From Lysinibacillus fusiformis (GTDB lineage Bacteria > Bacillota > Bacilli > Bacillales_A > Planococcaceae), in assembly GCF_003049525.1 (NCBI RefSeq), contig NZ_PYWL01000002.1, positions 620,001-684,000 on the forward strand: DNA of 64,000 nt. Direction: 5' to 3'. This document shows positions 16,205-25,477 of this stretch, piece after piece. Below the pieces are notes generated by a model. That model was not told the DNA's origin and did not search any database. It was given only the letters and a program-made list of their open reading frames with translations. The position numbers were made by a program, and so were the translations under genes. Each line of letters begins with the position of its first letter. The first letter of the stretch is position 1.

Positions 16205-17977
16205 ATGTATTACAGCAATGGTAACTATGAAGCTTTCGCACGTCCTAAAAAACCGGAGGGAGTAGATGGAAAATCTGCTTATCTCATTGGTTCGGGCCTA
16301 GCCTCGCTGTCAGCAGCATGTTTTTTAATTCGTGATGGCCAAATGAAAGGTGAGAACATTCATATTCTGGAAGAGCTAGATATTTCAGGAGGCAGTCTTG
16401 ATGGCATACTTAATCCGACGAGAGGATTTATTATTCGCGGTGGTCGAGAAATGGAAGATCATTTTGAATGCTTATGGGATTTATTCCGTTCCATTCCTTC
16501 CTTAGAGGTAGACAATGCTTCTGTGTTAGATGAATTTTATTGGTTAAACAAAGAGGACCCCAATTATTCAAAATGTCGTTTAATAAAAGATAGAGGTCAA
16601 AGACTTGAAGATGATGGCAAGTTTACTTTATCGGATCAGTCATCTGAGGAAATGATTAAATTATTCTTTACACCTGAGGAAAAGTTAGAGGATAAAAAAA
16701 TTACAGATGTTTTCTCAGAGGAATTTTTTGAATCGAACTTTTGGCTGTATTGGTCCACTATGTTTGCGTTTGAAAAATGGCATTCTGCAATGGAAATGCG
16801 CCGTTATATTATGCGTTTCATTCACCATATTGGTGGATTACCAGATCTATCAGCATTGAAATTTACAAAATATAACCAATATGAATCGTTAGTGCTACCG
16901 ATGATAAAATATTTAGAAGGTCATGATGTTGATTTTCAATATAATACGGTAGTAGAGAATGTTTTGGTCGATAAAGTGGGCGACAAAAAAGTAGCTCATA
17001 CATTAGTTTTAAGAAAAAATGGTGTGAAAGAGAATATTGAGCTAACAGAAAATGAATTGGTATTTGTGACAAATGGTAGTATTACGGAGAGTACAACATA
17101 CGGGGATAATTATACCCCAGCCCCTGTCAATAAAGAATTAGGTGGAAGCTGGTCACTGTGGAAAAACATCGCTGCCCAAGATACTGACTTTGGACGACCA
17201 GAAAAGTTCTGTGATAATCTTCCAAAAGAAAGCTGGTTTGTTTCCGCCACTCTAACGACTTTAGACGATCGTGTGGCTCCTTATATTGAAAAAATTAGTA
17301 AAAGGGACCCGTATGCAGGCAAAGTAGTAACAGGAGGTATTGTCACAGCTACAGATTCTAATTGGATGCTAAGCTATACGTTAAACCGACAACCTCATTT
17401 TAAACATCAACCAAAAGACCAATTAGTCGTTTGGATTTATGGTTTACTATCAAATAAACCAGGTGATTTTATTAAAAAAAGCATTACCGAATGTTCAGGT
17501 ATTGAGATAGCACAAGAGTGGTTGTACCATATGGGTGTACCGGTTGATGAAATTCCAGACATCGCACAAAATTCTTGTAACACGATTCCATGCTATATGC
17601 CTTACATCACCTCTTATTTCATGCCAAGAGCCATGGGGGATCGTCCATTAGTTGTGCCAGAAGGGTCTGCTAATTTAGCCTTCATTGGCAACTTTAGTGA
17701 AACTGTAAGAGATACCGTTTTTACTACTGAATATTCAGTAAGAACTGCGATGGAGGCAGTCTATCAATTATTAAATATTGATCGTGGAGTTCCAGAAGTA
17801 TTCGCATCTTCTTTTGATGTTCGCACATTATTAGCTTCAACTGCTCGCTTATTAGATGGCAAAAAATTAACAGATATTGATGCGCCATTTATTTTAAAAC
17901 AAATTGGTAAATTAGGAATTCACAAAACAAAAGATACAATTATTTATGACTTACTGAAAGAAAGTGAATTAATATAG
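16205..17977 (+). CDS. ohyA: Oleate hydratase (FAD-dependent fatty acid double-bond hydratase)
   Basis: The 590-residue protein is a full-length member of the oleate hydratase (formerly myosin-cross-reactive antigen) family, EC 4.2.1.53. It has the FAD-binding [10 protein letters not shown] at residues 29-38 and the catalytic loop RGGREME, with Glu82 at the position of the proton-donating glutamate known in characterised enzymes. It adds water to cis-9 unsaturated fatty acids such as oleate to give 10-hydroxystearate, a detoxification reaction. Start ATG follows ATGGAGGCGGTAAT. Two palindromes upstream suggest control by a repressor. Confidence 0.95.
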   Translation: MYYSNGNYEAFARPKKPEGVDGKSAYLIGSGLASLSAACFLIRDGQMKGENIHILEELDISGGSLDGILNPTRGFIIRGGREMEDHFECLWDLFRSIPSLEVDNASVLDEFYWLNKEDPNYSKCRLIKDRGQRLEDDGKFTLSDQSSEEMIKLFFTPEEKLEDKKITDVFSEEFFESNFWLYWSTMFAFEKWHSAMEMRRYIMRFIHHIGGLPDLSALKFTKYNQYESLVLPMIKYLEGHDVDFQYNTVVENVLVDKVGDKKVAHTLVLRKNGVKENIELTENELVFVTNGSITESTTYGDNYTPAPVNKELGGSWSLWKNIAAQDTDFGRPEKFCDNLPKESWFVSATLTTLDDRVAPYIEKISKRDPYAGKVVTGGIVTATDSNWMLSYTLNRQPHFKHQPKDQLVVWIYGLLSNKPGDFIKKSITECSGIEIAQEWLYHMGVPVDEIPDIAQNSCNTIPCYMPYITSYFMPRAMGDRPLVVPEGSANLAFIGNFSETVRDTVFTTEYSVRTAMEAVYQLLNIDRGVPEVFASSFDVRTLLASTARLLDGKKLTDIDAPFILKQIGKLGIHKTKDTIIYDLLKESELI

Positions 17978-18034
17978 ACAAGTGATATTGGCTGAAGTCA
18001 GCTCCGAAAATACGTATTGGGATAAAAAGCTCGG

Positions 18035-18421
18035 ATGGCTAGTTCCTATTCAGAGGAAAATAGGTTCGTTGTTTATGCACAACCACTGTTTTATCGAGAT
18101 GGCTATAAGCTTCTAGATGAAGCGATTAACAAAGTGAAAAATTTGTCGAATGTTGCTCAAAAAAGACAATACTTACAGCCGTACTTTACTGATGAAATGA
18201 TTAATTTAATTATTATGAGAAATGTAACCTATACAGATTTGTCTCCATATACAACAAGTTATAATTATTATTATCCAAAAGAAACAAATATGTATATCTA
18301 TCGTAGCGAGAGTTTACCTAATCAATCTAAGTACGTTTCTCAGCAGATTTTAATCACGAAGAGAAATAATCAATGGGTAATAGGTTCTTTGAGCGAAAAT
18401 ATGTATGAGCCGATGCCATAA
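18035..18421 (+). CDS. Hypothetical protein, possibly 5' truncated
   Basis: The 128-residue product is hydrophilic and rich in Tyr, Asn and Ser (SPYTTSYNYYYPKE) and looks like part of a secreted protein, yet no signal peptide is present and the ribosome site before ATG 18035 is poor. An in-frame stop lies 12 bases upstream. The gene begins only 58 bases after the oleate hydratase stop codon. It may be the remnant of a longer gene or may use a weak start. Not assigned to a family. Confidence 0.45.
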   Translation: MASSYSEENRFVVYAQPLFYRDGYKLLDEAINKVKNLSNVAQKRQYLQPYFTDEMINLIIMRNVTYTDLSPYTTSYNYYYPKETNMYIYRSESLPNQSKYVSQQILITKRNNQWVIGSLSENMYEPMP

Positions 18422-18436
18422 AACGAAATAAACATC

Positions 18437-18469
18437 AAAAAAGTCGCCCTTTCGTATAGGCGACTTTTT
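18437..18469. terminator. Bidirectional terminator
   Basis: AAAAAGTCGCC pairs with GGCGACTTTTT; A and T runs flank both sides. It separates the convergent 18035-18421 and GNAT genes. Confidence 0.88.
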
Positions 18470-18526
18470 GATTATATGCATCAGAAGGGCTGTGTGCAAG
18501 TTTTTCATTGCTTGAGAGAGAGTTCT

Positions 18527-18988
18527 CTACAACTCAAAGCGCATCGTATGGTTCATATCCTGAAACCCAAGTTTTTCATATAAAGCGATAGCTCCTTTAT
18601 TTCCAGACAGAACGTTCAACTCCAAATAATCCAATTTGCGAGTATCAGCCCATTTTTTCGCTTCTAGCAGTAGGGCCGTTCCGATTCCTTTACTTTGATA
18701 TCGCTTTCCAACAATGACATCAATAATAAAAGCGTATTTGTATTCAACCATGCATGTATAACGAGGGGTCGTCATTTCCTTTAGTAATAAAAACCCTACG
18801 ATTTCTTGATCTTTTTCAGCGATTAAAATATCGGAATCATCCTCGATAATTGTAAAACGAATAAAATTAACATCTTGTTTAGTAGGTCTGATATATTTAG
18901 GTTGTAGAATGGACATTTCTAAAAAGAGCTCTTGGTATAACACCTCTATTTGTGGAATGGCATCAAGTGTGGCAATTTTTATTTCCAT
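18527..18988 (-). CDS. GNAT-family N-acetyltransferase
   Basis: The 153-residue protein shows the GNAT fold: beta strands ending in IVGFLLLKE, the acetyl-CoA-binding motif A VIVGKRYQSKGIGTALL (about residues 90-106) and motif B LNVLSGNKGAIALYEKLGF. It would transfer an acetyl group from acetyl-CoA to an unknown amine in the cytosol. The start ATG follows GGAGGTATATTACT. Monocistronic. Confidence 0.88.
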   Translation of the reverse strand: MEIKIATLDAIPQIEVLYQELFLEMSILQPKYIRPTKQDVNFIRFTIIEDDSDILIAEKDQEIVGFLLLKEMTTPRYTCMVEYKYAFIIDVIVGKRYQSKGIGTALLLEAKKWADTRKLDYLELNVLSGNKGAIALYEKLGFQDMNHTMRFEL

Positions 18989-19066
18989 AGTAATATACCT
19001 CCGTTTGTGTTTTACTAATATGGAATATTTTACATGATTGGATGAATAATAGAAAGGGGAGAGAGT

Positions 19067-19465
19067 ATGAGATTATGGCATGTAGATTTAATAGCCTTCC
19101 TACCAAAAGGGCAGCTACTTTCTCAATGGCGAGAATTAAACAGTATATTTGCCAAGGAAGATAAGCATATACTCATTAATTATATATACGAATATCCTAA
19201 AGACGACTTGTTTATTTATACGGAAATGGTCATTGCTGAAATGAAGAAGCGTGGATATCAAATTAGAACATTTGAAAAGATGAATAAATACTTTGAGGCG
19301 TTGGGGGCAGTCGAGGCAAAAACACCTTTCAAGCAGCATCATAATAGGGAATATCTTGACATTTGTTTTTATAATTTAAAAGAGAAGTATATACGTGGTC
19401 AGAAAGATTATGATGAGGACAAGTACCATCAATTATGTATGTTTGTAAACAGCAATCATGTATAG
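19067..19465 (+). CDS. TIGR02328 / pyrimidine-dimer-glycosylase-like protein
   Basis: The 132-residue protein begins MRLWHVDLIAFLPKGQLLSQ, the hallmark of the Pyr_excise/TIGR02328 family related to T4 endonuclease V, and keeps NYIYEYPKDDLFIYTEMVIAEMKKRGY. In this family the N-terminal segment contacts DNA lesions in the phage enzyme, but cellular members are mostly uncharacterised and the present one lacks a demonstrated active site. Start ATG follows GGGGAGAGAGT. The HAD gene follows 16 bases later, probably in the same operon. Confidence 0.65.
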   Translation: MRLWHVDLIAFLPKGQLLSQWRELNSIFAKEDKHILINYIYEYPKDDLFIYTEMVIAEMKKRGYQIRTFEKMNKYFEALGAVEAKTPFKQHHNREYLDICFYNLKEKYIRGQKDYDEDKYHQLCMFVNSNHV

Positions 19466-19481
19466 GGAAGGCGGAATGGTC

Positions 19482-20102
19482 ATGCTACAGGCGATTATTT
19501 TTGATGTAGATGGGACAATTTTGGATACAGAACAAGCGATTTTACAGTCGCTGCAAAGGACATTGCGTGAGGAAACAGAAAAAGAGTATGCTTTGGATGA
19601 ATTACGGTTTGCCTTAGGTATTCCAGGGAAGGACACATTACGACAGCTAAACGTTGATGATCTAGAGACGGTTCATCAAAAATGGTCTGCAGCTGTACTT
19701 GATTTTTCACAGGAGGTTTCGGTCTTTTCCAATATGGAAGCAGTCATCCAATCTTTAGCAAGTAAACCATTACAGCTCGGCATTGTTACATCGAAAACAA
19801 GACAAGAAGTAACAGATGAGTTTGATCCTTTTAAGTTAAGTAATTATTTCACGCAAATTATTAGTGCCAGTGATACGGTGCAACATAAACCTCACCCAGA
19901 GCCTCTTATAACCTGTCTGGAATTATTGCAAGTAGCCCCTGAAGACGCTATTTATATTGGGGATTCGATATATGATCTGCAATGTGCAAAACAAGCAGGA
20001 GTGAAATTTGCCCTTGCCCTGTGGGGGGCCAAAACGACTAAGGGGTATGAAGAGGCAGATTATGTTTTACAGGAACCAACGGATATTTTAACCATCATTT
20101 AG
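19482..20102 (+). CDS. HAD-superfamily hydrolase (phosphoglycolate phosphatase-like)
   Basis: The 206-residue protein has all HAD motifs: DVDGTILD at residues 8-15 with nucleophile Asp, TSKTR (motif II Thr), KPHPEP (motif III Lys) and IGDSIYDLQCAKQAG (motif IV). It has an alpha-helical cap like Gph/PgmB phosphatases and should hydrolyse a small phosphate ester. ATG at 19482 is chosen because it lies eight bases after GGGAAGGCGG; in-frame ATGs at 19458 and 19476 sit before or too close to that site. Confidence 0.85.
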   Translation: MLQAIIFDVDGTILDTEQAILQSLQRTLREETEKEYALDELRFALGIPGKDTLRQLNVDDLETVHQKWSAAVLDFSQEVSVFSNMEAVIQSLASKPLQLGIVTSKTRQEVTDEFDPFKLSNYFTQIISASDTVQHKPHPEPLITCLELLQVAPEDAIYIGDSIYDLQCAKQAGVKFALALWGAKTTKGYEEADYVLQEPTDILTII

Positions 20103-20106
20103 AAAA

Positions 20107-20134
20107 AAGGTGTATCTACTAGTGATACACCTTT
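20107..20134. terminator. Bidirectional terminator
   Basis: AAAGGTGTATC pairs with GATACACCTTT over a seven-base loop. It separates the convergent HAD and DinB genes, with a T run on the minus side. Confidence 0.85.
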
Positions 20135-20139
20135 CATCA

Positions 20140-20610
20140 TTAATCCCAAATTTTCGGAATCATTACGTTCGCTGATCGTAAATAATCCAATAATTGCCCC
20201 GTATGAACTGACTCATGGTAGGCAACCCTCAGCAACATATCTCCCAAATCTCTTATGTATCCTACATCTGAGCGGTCAATTTGAATACTTGTTAAATCCT
20301 CATTCGCGAATGATTGAACCGTTTCCATAAATTCAAGTCGATAAGGCTCTGCTAATAATAGTTCTGCTTCAACAGTGGTGTAAGGCTGGTTTTCAAATGG
20401 GGATTCATAATTAGCTAGACTACCTTTATTTTTTATTGCCTGGTAGTAATAATGTTCACTTTCAAGCACATGTCGTATCATCTCGATGCAAGACATTGCC
20501 TCAGGATCGGGCTTCCAAAGTAACTTTTCTTGAGGGATAGATGTCCATAGCTTAATACTACGTCTACGCACCTCCTCGAAATTTAATACAAGTAGATCAA
20601 TTGCGTTCAT
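20140..20610 (-). CDS. DinB-family protein
   Basis: The 156-residue protein shows the DinB helical-bundle pattern with His in IRHVLESEHYYY and the late YHESVHTGQLLDYL helix, giving the usual three-histidine metal site. Distinct in sequence from the DinB protein at 8807-9310. Function unassigned; cytosolic. Start ATG at 20610, preceded by GGAGGAAGAAT. Confidence 0.78.
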   Translation of the reverse strand: MNAIDLLVLNFEEVRRRSIKLWTSIPQEKLLWKPDPEAMSCIEMIRHVLESEHYYYQAIKNKGSLANYESPFENQPYTTVEAELLLAEPYRLEFMETVQSFANEDLTSIQIDRSDVGYIRDLGDMLLRVAYHESVHTGQLLDYLRSANVMIPKIWD

Positions 20611-20718
20611 ATTCTTCCTCCATTCGCAAGTATAATAAAATTATACACGAATATACGTTCTGTTGGAAGTTATTTCTACCACCTAGAGGCCGATTTTTCA
20701 ATTGTTTATGTAAAAAAT

Positions 20719-21033
20719 CTATAAATTTGGCTTGCGCTCTTTTTTCTTCATCATCTGATTGACTCGTCTATTATGTTGAAGATATTTTCTGACGTGACGA
20801 TTGGCAAAAAATAATCTGTGGTACCGATCACCTTGGTCTATTTCCTCAAACCAATCATTCTGTCGTAGTCTTTCCATTTTGCGATCGATTTTTGTTGTAT
20901 GTAAAGTGGTAGAACCATTCAATGCATTTGCTAAAAAAGCTAACATGGCTTCACAACCAATCATATGGAAAACTGTTAAACGAATGGAATGGAATTGCCT
21001 ATTCAATGACCGAAAAGTGGGAGGGGCACTCAT
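20719..21033 (-). CDS. Hypothetical basic protein, 104 residues
   Basis: The product is strongly basic, especially the C-terminal half (NRHVRKYLQHNRRVNQ followed by a Lys/Arg-rich tail), which suggests nucleic acid binding; the N-terminal half is amphipathic. ATG at 21033 sits inside stem 1 of structured repeat copy 2, with GGGGTAC upstream. A longer frame starting at 21093 would run through the whole repeat and is not favoured. No family recognised. Confidence 0.45.
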   Translation of the reverse strand: MSAPPTFRSLNRQFHSIRLTVFHMIGCEAMLAFLANALNGSTTLHTTKIDRKMERLRQNDWFEEIDQGDRYHRLFFANRHVRKYLQHNRRVNQMMKKKERKPNL

Positions 21034-21125
21034 GGAGAGTACCCCATAGTAACAAATCAGGAGATGCCTTGTTAAACGCTTTTCGCTTAACATTACTATT
21101 TATATGATAAGATAACTTGGTTTTA
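21022..21125. repeat. Dispersed structured repeat, copy 2
   Basis: Same architecture as copy 1 at 14870-14975: stem 1 (GGGG and ACTC pairing with GAGT and CCCC), identical linker AGTAACAAATCAGGAG, stem 2 (GTTAA/TTAAC plus CG/CG with the same A-C mismatch), then TACTATTTATATGAT. Stem 1 covers the predicted start codon of the minus-strand gene at 20719-21033. Confidence 0.6.
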
Positions 21126-21181
21126 TAGACCTTCGTAACGATCCCACCATAAAAAACAGATTTAGATAAATGAAAAAAATT

Positions 21182-21219
21182 AAACCAGGCACCGATTATT
21201 TAGGCGTGCCTGGTTTTTT
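21182..21219. terminator. Terminator overlapping the 3' end of the 21196-21423 gene
   Basis: AAACCAGGCAC pairs with GTGCCTGGTTT. The stop codon of the minus-strand gene lies in the loop. T-rich flanks occur on both strands. Confidence 0.75.
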
Positions 21220-21423
21220 GTATGAATAAGGGTGAAACTGTTTATGTAATAAGTGGGTGCCTATAAAAACACTGCTGACACCGATAATTCTTACTACTAC
21301 ATTTTGGAGAAATTGCTTGTCGTCTACCGTGATTACGATGAACAAGAGACCCATCGTTAGTAATGCAGAGCCAATGCCCCCTTTTATTATTCTCATAAAG
21401 ATGTTCGGTTTATCATGCTGCAA
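21196..21423 (-). CDS. Small two-span membrane protein
   Basis: A TTG start at 21423 follows GAAAGGAG by 12 bases. The 75-residue product has two membrane helices (about 18-34 and 43-59) and a basic C-terminus HPYSYKKPGTPK encoded within the terminator. The start is uncertain. No family recognised. Confidence 0.5.
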   Translation of the reverse strand: MQHDKPNIFMRIIKGGIGSALLTMGLLFIVITVDDKQFLQNVVVRIIGVSSVFIGTHLLHKQFHPYSYKKPGTPK

Positions 21424-21526
21424 AAAAACGAATCGCTCCTTTCTGAAAAGCAAAAGGATCACTAGGCTGGTTTAAGTGACCCTTTCATTATATTGAAGGG
21501 ATTTTTTTAGGTGCTAAAGGGATGTA

Positions 21527-21691
21527 TTAGTATCCACCACTCATAAAACTAGCGCCAACGATAATTAAAAGAATGAAAAGAACAACGATTAATACAAAAG
21601 CTGAACCGTTGTAGCTGCCGCCATTGTCGCCGCCATAATAACAACCGCCGTTGTTCATATTACCTACATTTCCGCCGTATCCGTATCCCAT
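21527..21691 (-). CDS. YjcZ-family sporulation protein
   Basis: The 54-residue product has a Gly/Tyr/Asn-rich N-terminus ([16 protein letters not shown]) and a C-terminal hydrophobic helix [18 protein letters not shown] followed by MSGGY, the signature of YjcZ/SscA-type small spore proteins. These assemble in the spore coat or forespore membrane region. Start ATG follows GAAAGGAGGG. A second family member lies at 31235-31357. A sporulation sigma-factor promoter was not identified with confidence. Confidence 0.88.
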   Translation of the reverse strand: MGYGYGGNVGNMNNGGCYYGGDNGGSYNGSAFVLIVVLFILLIIVGASFMSGGY

Positions 21692-22078
21692 TGAAAATCC
21701 CTCCTTTCTACAACCTATAATATGCGGAGGGGAGGGAAGAGAAATGGTATTTACCCTATACTAGCTTATTTATTTTCAAGAATATCATAAATAGAGGGAA
21801 ATTTCTTTGTTTGTCTAGTGAGACAAAAGGAAAAGAGGGGTATTCTCACTCCTTGTATGGTCGCTCCTTTCTAAAAAGAATCCGCATCTCGGGTTCTTTT
21901 TTTAATAAGGGAACGATCTAAATGTGTCTTAGTGTTCAAAATATGGAAGAAAATATTCCTAAATATAACATTTAATGTTGATATTTTTACATAATATGTT
22001 ATTTTAATATAGGTAATATAGTACCAAATAATAACTATATTGCCAAAAAATCTACATAGGACTATAGGAGGATATAGA
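21692..22078. other. Intergenic region upstream of the collagenase gene
   Basis: No gene seen. A stem-loop AAAGAATCCG with CGGGTTCTTT at about 21873-21900, followed by a T run, acts as a terminator on the plus strand although no plus-strand gene lies upstream. The AT-rich 120 bases before the collagenase should hold its promoter. Confidence 0.45.
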
Positions 22079-25000
22079 ATGAAGAAAAAATTTACATTCA
22101 ATCAGTTGTTAATTGGGGTTAGTACAATGGCCATTTCGTTAGGTGGATTACAGGCGGAAGCATCGGCAGCAGAAAAAACGCCGTATAATGTATTACAAAT
22201 GAAACCCATTGGCATAGAAATGTCGAAAGATGAAATGGTGCATTCGACAATGGCTGAAGAAACATTATCCTATGAAGAACGTTTAGAAATGGGAGATTTT
22301 TCACAACGTCCAGCACCAATTATGGAACAGATGGATACACAGCAATTGCAGGAGCAGTACTCGATGGCAGAGCTTAATAATATGAGCAATCGTGAGCTCA
22401 TCCATACGCTTGGCAGTATCCGTTGGTACCAAATTACAGACTTATTCCAATTCAATGATGACACAAAAGCTTTTTATCAAAATGAAGAGCGCATGCAAGT
22501 AATCATCAATGAATTAGGTAATAGAGGAAGTTCGTTTACGAAGGATGATTCAAAGGGGATCGAAACATTTGTTGAGGTACTGCGTTCTGCTTTTTATGTA
22601 GCGTTTTATAATAATGAACTAGGTTATTTAAATGAGAGAAGTTTCCAAGATAAGTGTTTACCAGCATTAAATGAAATAGCCAAAAATCCAAACTTTAAAC
22701 TTGGTACAGATGAGCAAGATAAAGTTGTATCTGCCTATGGAAAATTAATAGGTAATGCTTCTAGTGATGTGGAAACCGTTCAACATGCTACGAACATTTT
22801 AAAACAATATAATGAAAATCTTTCTACCTATGAAAGTGAGAATTCAAAAGGACAAGCTATTTACGATATAATACACGGCATTGATTATGATTTGCAGTCT
22901 TATTTATATGACACTCGTAAAGAGGCCAATACAACGATGTGGTATGGGAAGATTGATAGCTTCATAGAGGAAGTTAATAACATTGCCCTAATACATAATG
23001 TGACGGATAGCAATAGTTGGTTAATTAATAATGGCATTTATTATGCAGGGCGTTTAGGGCAGTTCCATAGCAATCCGAATAAGGGTTTAGAAGTCGTTTC
23101 ACAAGCGATGCATATGTATCCCTATTTAAGTGAAGCTTATTTTGTGGCAGTAGAGCAAATTACGACAAATTATGGTGGACGTGACTTAAACGGAAATACG
23201 GTTGATTTACAAAAAGTACGTGAAGAAGGAAAAAAACAGTATCTACCGAAAACATATACATTTGATGATGGATCAATTGTATTCAAAACGGGAGATCAAG
23301 TAACGGAAGATAAAATTCAAAGATTATACTGGGCTGCAAAAGAGGTAAAGGCACAATATCATCGTGTAATCGGGAATGATCAAGCACTAGAGCCTGGTAA
23401 TGCTGACGATATCTTAACCGTTGTCATTTATAACTCTCCCGATCAGTACCGATTAAACCGACAATTGTACGGATATGAAACAAATAATGGTGGTATTTAT
23501 ATTGAAGAGACTGGAACATTCTTTACATATGAACGTACACCTGAGCAAAGTATTTATAGCTTAGAAGAGCTGTTCCGTCATGAATATACGCACTTTTTAC
23601 AAGGTAGATTTGAGGTGCCTGGTCTATTCGGGACGGGTGATATGTATCAAAATGAGCGACTAACATGGTTCCAGGAAGGGAATGCAGAATTTTTTGCAGG
23701 GTCAACACGTACAAATGACGTTGTGCCTCGTAAGAGCATTATTAGTGGATTGTCACATGATCCATCACAACGCTATACAGCTGAACAAACAATGTTTGCG
23801 ACATATGGTTCCTGGGATTTTTACAATTATTCATTTGCTTTACAGTCTTATATGTATACTCATCAATTCGATATGTTTGATAGAATTCAAGATTTAATTC
23901 GCGCGAACGATGTGAAAAATTATGATGCCTATCGTGACACTTTAAGTAAAGATTCACAGCTGAATATGGAATATCAAGCGTATATGCAGCAATTGATCGA
24001 TAACCAAGAAACATACGAAGTACCACAAGTAGCAGAGGATTATTTAATGCCGCATGAACCAAAAGCGTTAAACGAAGTACAGCAAGAAATTGTCGATATT
24101 GCACATGTGAAAGATGCAAATATGACGAAACACCAGTCTCAATTTTTTAATACGTTTACACTCGAGGGAACATATGTAGGTAGTGCAACACAGGGTGAAT
24201 CTCAAGATTGGAAAACGATGAGTAAGCAAGTAAACCAAATGCTGGAGCAACTGTCTCAAAAAGAGTGGAGCGGCTATAAAACAATGACTGCGTACTTTGT
24301 CAACTATCGTGTAAATGCGGCAAACCAGTTCGAGTATGATGTAGTCTTCCACGGTGTTTCCACTGATGACGGAGAAACGCAAGCACCAATTGTACAGGTA
24401 AATGGTCCATATACTGGCATGATCAATGAAAAAATTCAATTTAACAGTGATGGGTCAAAGGATACGGATGGAGAAATAGTTTCTTATCTTTGGGATTTTG
24501 GTGATGGTGCAACAAGTGAAGCAGCAAATCCTACTCATGTATACGAAAATGAAGGAACTTACAAAGTGACGTTAACCGTGAAAAATAATAAGGGACAAGA
24601 AAGTAAAGGGCAAACAACTGCCACTGTACAGAAAGGAGGACAAACAGGGCAAGAACATGCGATGACCATTCCATTTAATAAACCAATAAAAGGTAGTTTG
24701 ATAGAAAACGATACAAATGTCTATCAATTTGACATTACATCGCTAGAAGAAATAGATATTTCTGTCGTAAATGAAAATCAAATTGGCATGACATGGGTGC
24801 TTTATCATGAATCTGATAAGGAAAACTATGTAGCGTATGGACAGGAAGATGGACAGACAATAAAAGGTAAGTACAATGCGAAACCAGGAAAGTACTATTT
24901 ATACGTTTATAAGTTTGATGATGAAAATGGAACATATACCGTTCAAGTACAAAATAGTACAAAAACGGAGATAGAACCAAACAATCGTCCAGAAGAAGCC

Positions 25001-25297
25001 ACTATGCTTCCATTTCATACACCACTAAGCGGTAGTTTAATGGAGGATGATCATACGGATGTATACGAATTCAATGTTACATCTCCTAAAGAAATAGATA
25101 TATCTGTTTTAAATGAAAACCAAATTGGCATGACATGGGTGCTTTATCATGAATCAGATAGCCAAAATTATGCGTCTTTTGGACAGGAAGACGGAAACAT
25201 GATAAACGGTAAATTGAATGCAAAGCCTGGAAAGTATTATTTATATGTTTATAAATTTGAAAATGAGAACGGAACATATACCGTTCATGTACAGTAA
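22079..25297 (+). CDS. colA: Secreted M9 collagenase with PKD and two C-terminal binding domains
   Basis: The 1072-residue protein starts with a Sec signal peptide (about 1-31, ending SLGGLQAEASA). The M9 catalytic region has HEYTH at 501-505 and a third zinc ligand Glu533 in QEGNAEF; the 32-residue His-to-Glu spacing equals that in clostridial ColG. Residues 1-460 correspond to the activator domain. A PKD domain (about 767-855, YLWDFGDG) and two PPC/collagen-binding-like domains (about 860-960 and 966-1072) follow. It should degrade extracellular collagen. Start ATG at 22079, with AGGAGG upstream. Monocistronic, with a terminator. The PPC-like repeats are near-identical. Confidence 0.93.
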   Translation: MKKKFTFNQLLIGVSTMAISLGGLQAEASAAEKTPYNVLQMKPIGIEMSKDEMVHSTMAEETLSYEERLEMGDFSQRPAPIMEQMDTQQLQEQYSMAELNNMSNRELIHTLGSIRWYQITDLFQFNDDTKAFYQNEERMQVIINELGNRGSSFTKDDSKGIETFVEVLRSAFYVAFYNNELGYLNERSFQDKCLPALNEIAKNPNFKLGTDEQDKVVSAYGKLIGNASSDVETVQHATNILKQYNENLSTYESENSKGQAIYDIIHGIDYDLQSYLYDTRKEANTTMWYGKIDSFIEEVNNIALIHNVTDSNSWLINNGIYYAGRLGQFHSNPNKGLEVVSQAMHMYPYLSEAYFVAVEQITTNYGGRDLNGNTVDLQKVREEGKKQYLPKTYTFDDGSIVFKTGDQVTEDKIQRLYWAAKEVKAQYHRVIGNDQALEPGNADDILTVVIYNSPDQYRLNRQLYGYETNNGGIYIEETGTFFTYERTPEQSIYSLEELFRHEYTHFLQGRFEVPGLFGTGDMYQNERLTWFQEGNAEFFAGSTRTNDVVPRKSIISGLSHDPSQRYTAEQTMFATYGSWDFYNYSFALQSYMYTHQFDMFDRIQDLIRANDVKNYDAYRDTLSKDSQLNMEYQAYMQQLIDNQETYEVPQVAEDYLMPHEPKALNEVQQEIVDIAHVKDANMTKHQSQFFNTFTLEGTYVGSATQGESQDWKTMSKQVNQMLEQLSQKEWSGYKTMTAYFVNYRVNAANQFEYDVVFHGVSTDDGETQAPIVQVNGPYTGMINEKIQFNSDGSKDTDGEIVSYLWDFGDGATSEAANPTHVYENEGTYKVTLTVKNNKGQESKGQTTATVQKGGQTGQEHAMTIPFNKPIKGSLIENDTNVYQFDITSLEEIDISVVNENQIGMTWVLYHESDKENYVAYGQEDGQTIKGKYNAKPGKYYLYVYKFDDENGTYTVQVQNSTKTEIEPNNRPEEATMLPFHTPLSGSLMEDDHTDVYEFNVTSPKEIDISVLNENQIGMTWVLYHESDSQNYASFGQEDGNMINGKLNAKPGKYYLYVYKFENENGTYTVHVQ
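24690..25294 (+). repeat. Tandem duplication encoding the two C-terminal PPC-like domains of the collagenase
   Basis: Two units about 340 bases apart share long near-identical stretches, for example AAATTGGCATGACATGGG and the following GTGCTTTATCATGAATC in both (about 24780 and 25121). The amino acid motif NENQIGMTWVLYHESD is identical in the two. Confidence 0.85.
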
Positions 25298-25351
25298 TGA
25301 ATTGATAGAAGGCAAATAACAGTATAGAAATATGCTGGCCAAACGGTTGAC

Positions 25352-25387
25352 AAAGCCATCGAGAGTTCACACTCTTGATGGCTTTTA
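25352..25387 (+). terminator. Rho-independent terminator of the collagenase gene
   Basis: AAGCCATCGAGAGT pairs with ACTCTTGATGGCTT over a four-base loop, then T residues. Confidence 0.85.
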
Positions 25388-25477
25388 TAGCATAAGTTAA
25401 AGGGCGGCGACACATAAGGTAGGCAGCTCGACTCGCCGTAGTGGTGACATCGGCTATACGTTTTTGAGCTCTACATA

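Noticed and set aside
20719..21093. Longer version of the 20719 gene starting at 21093
   Set aside because: The extra 20 codons lie entirely in the structured repeat, and the other repeat copy has no matching reading frame.
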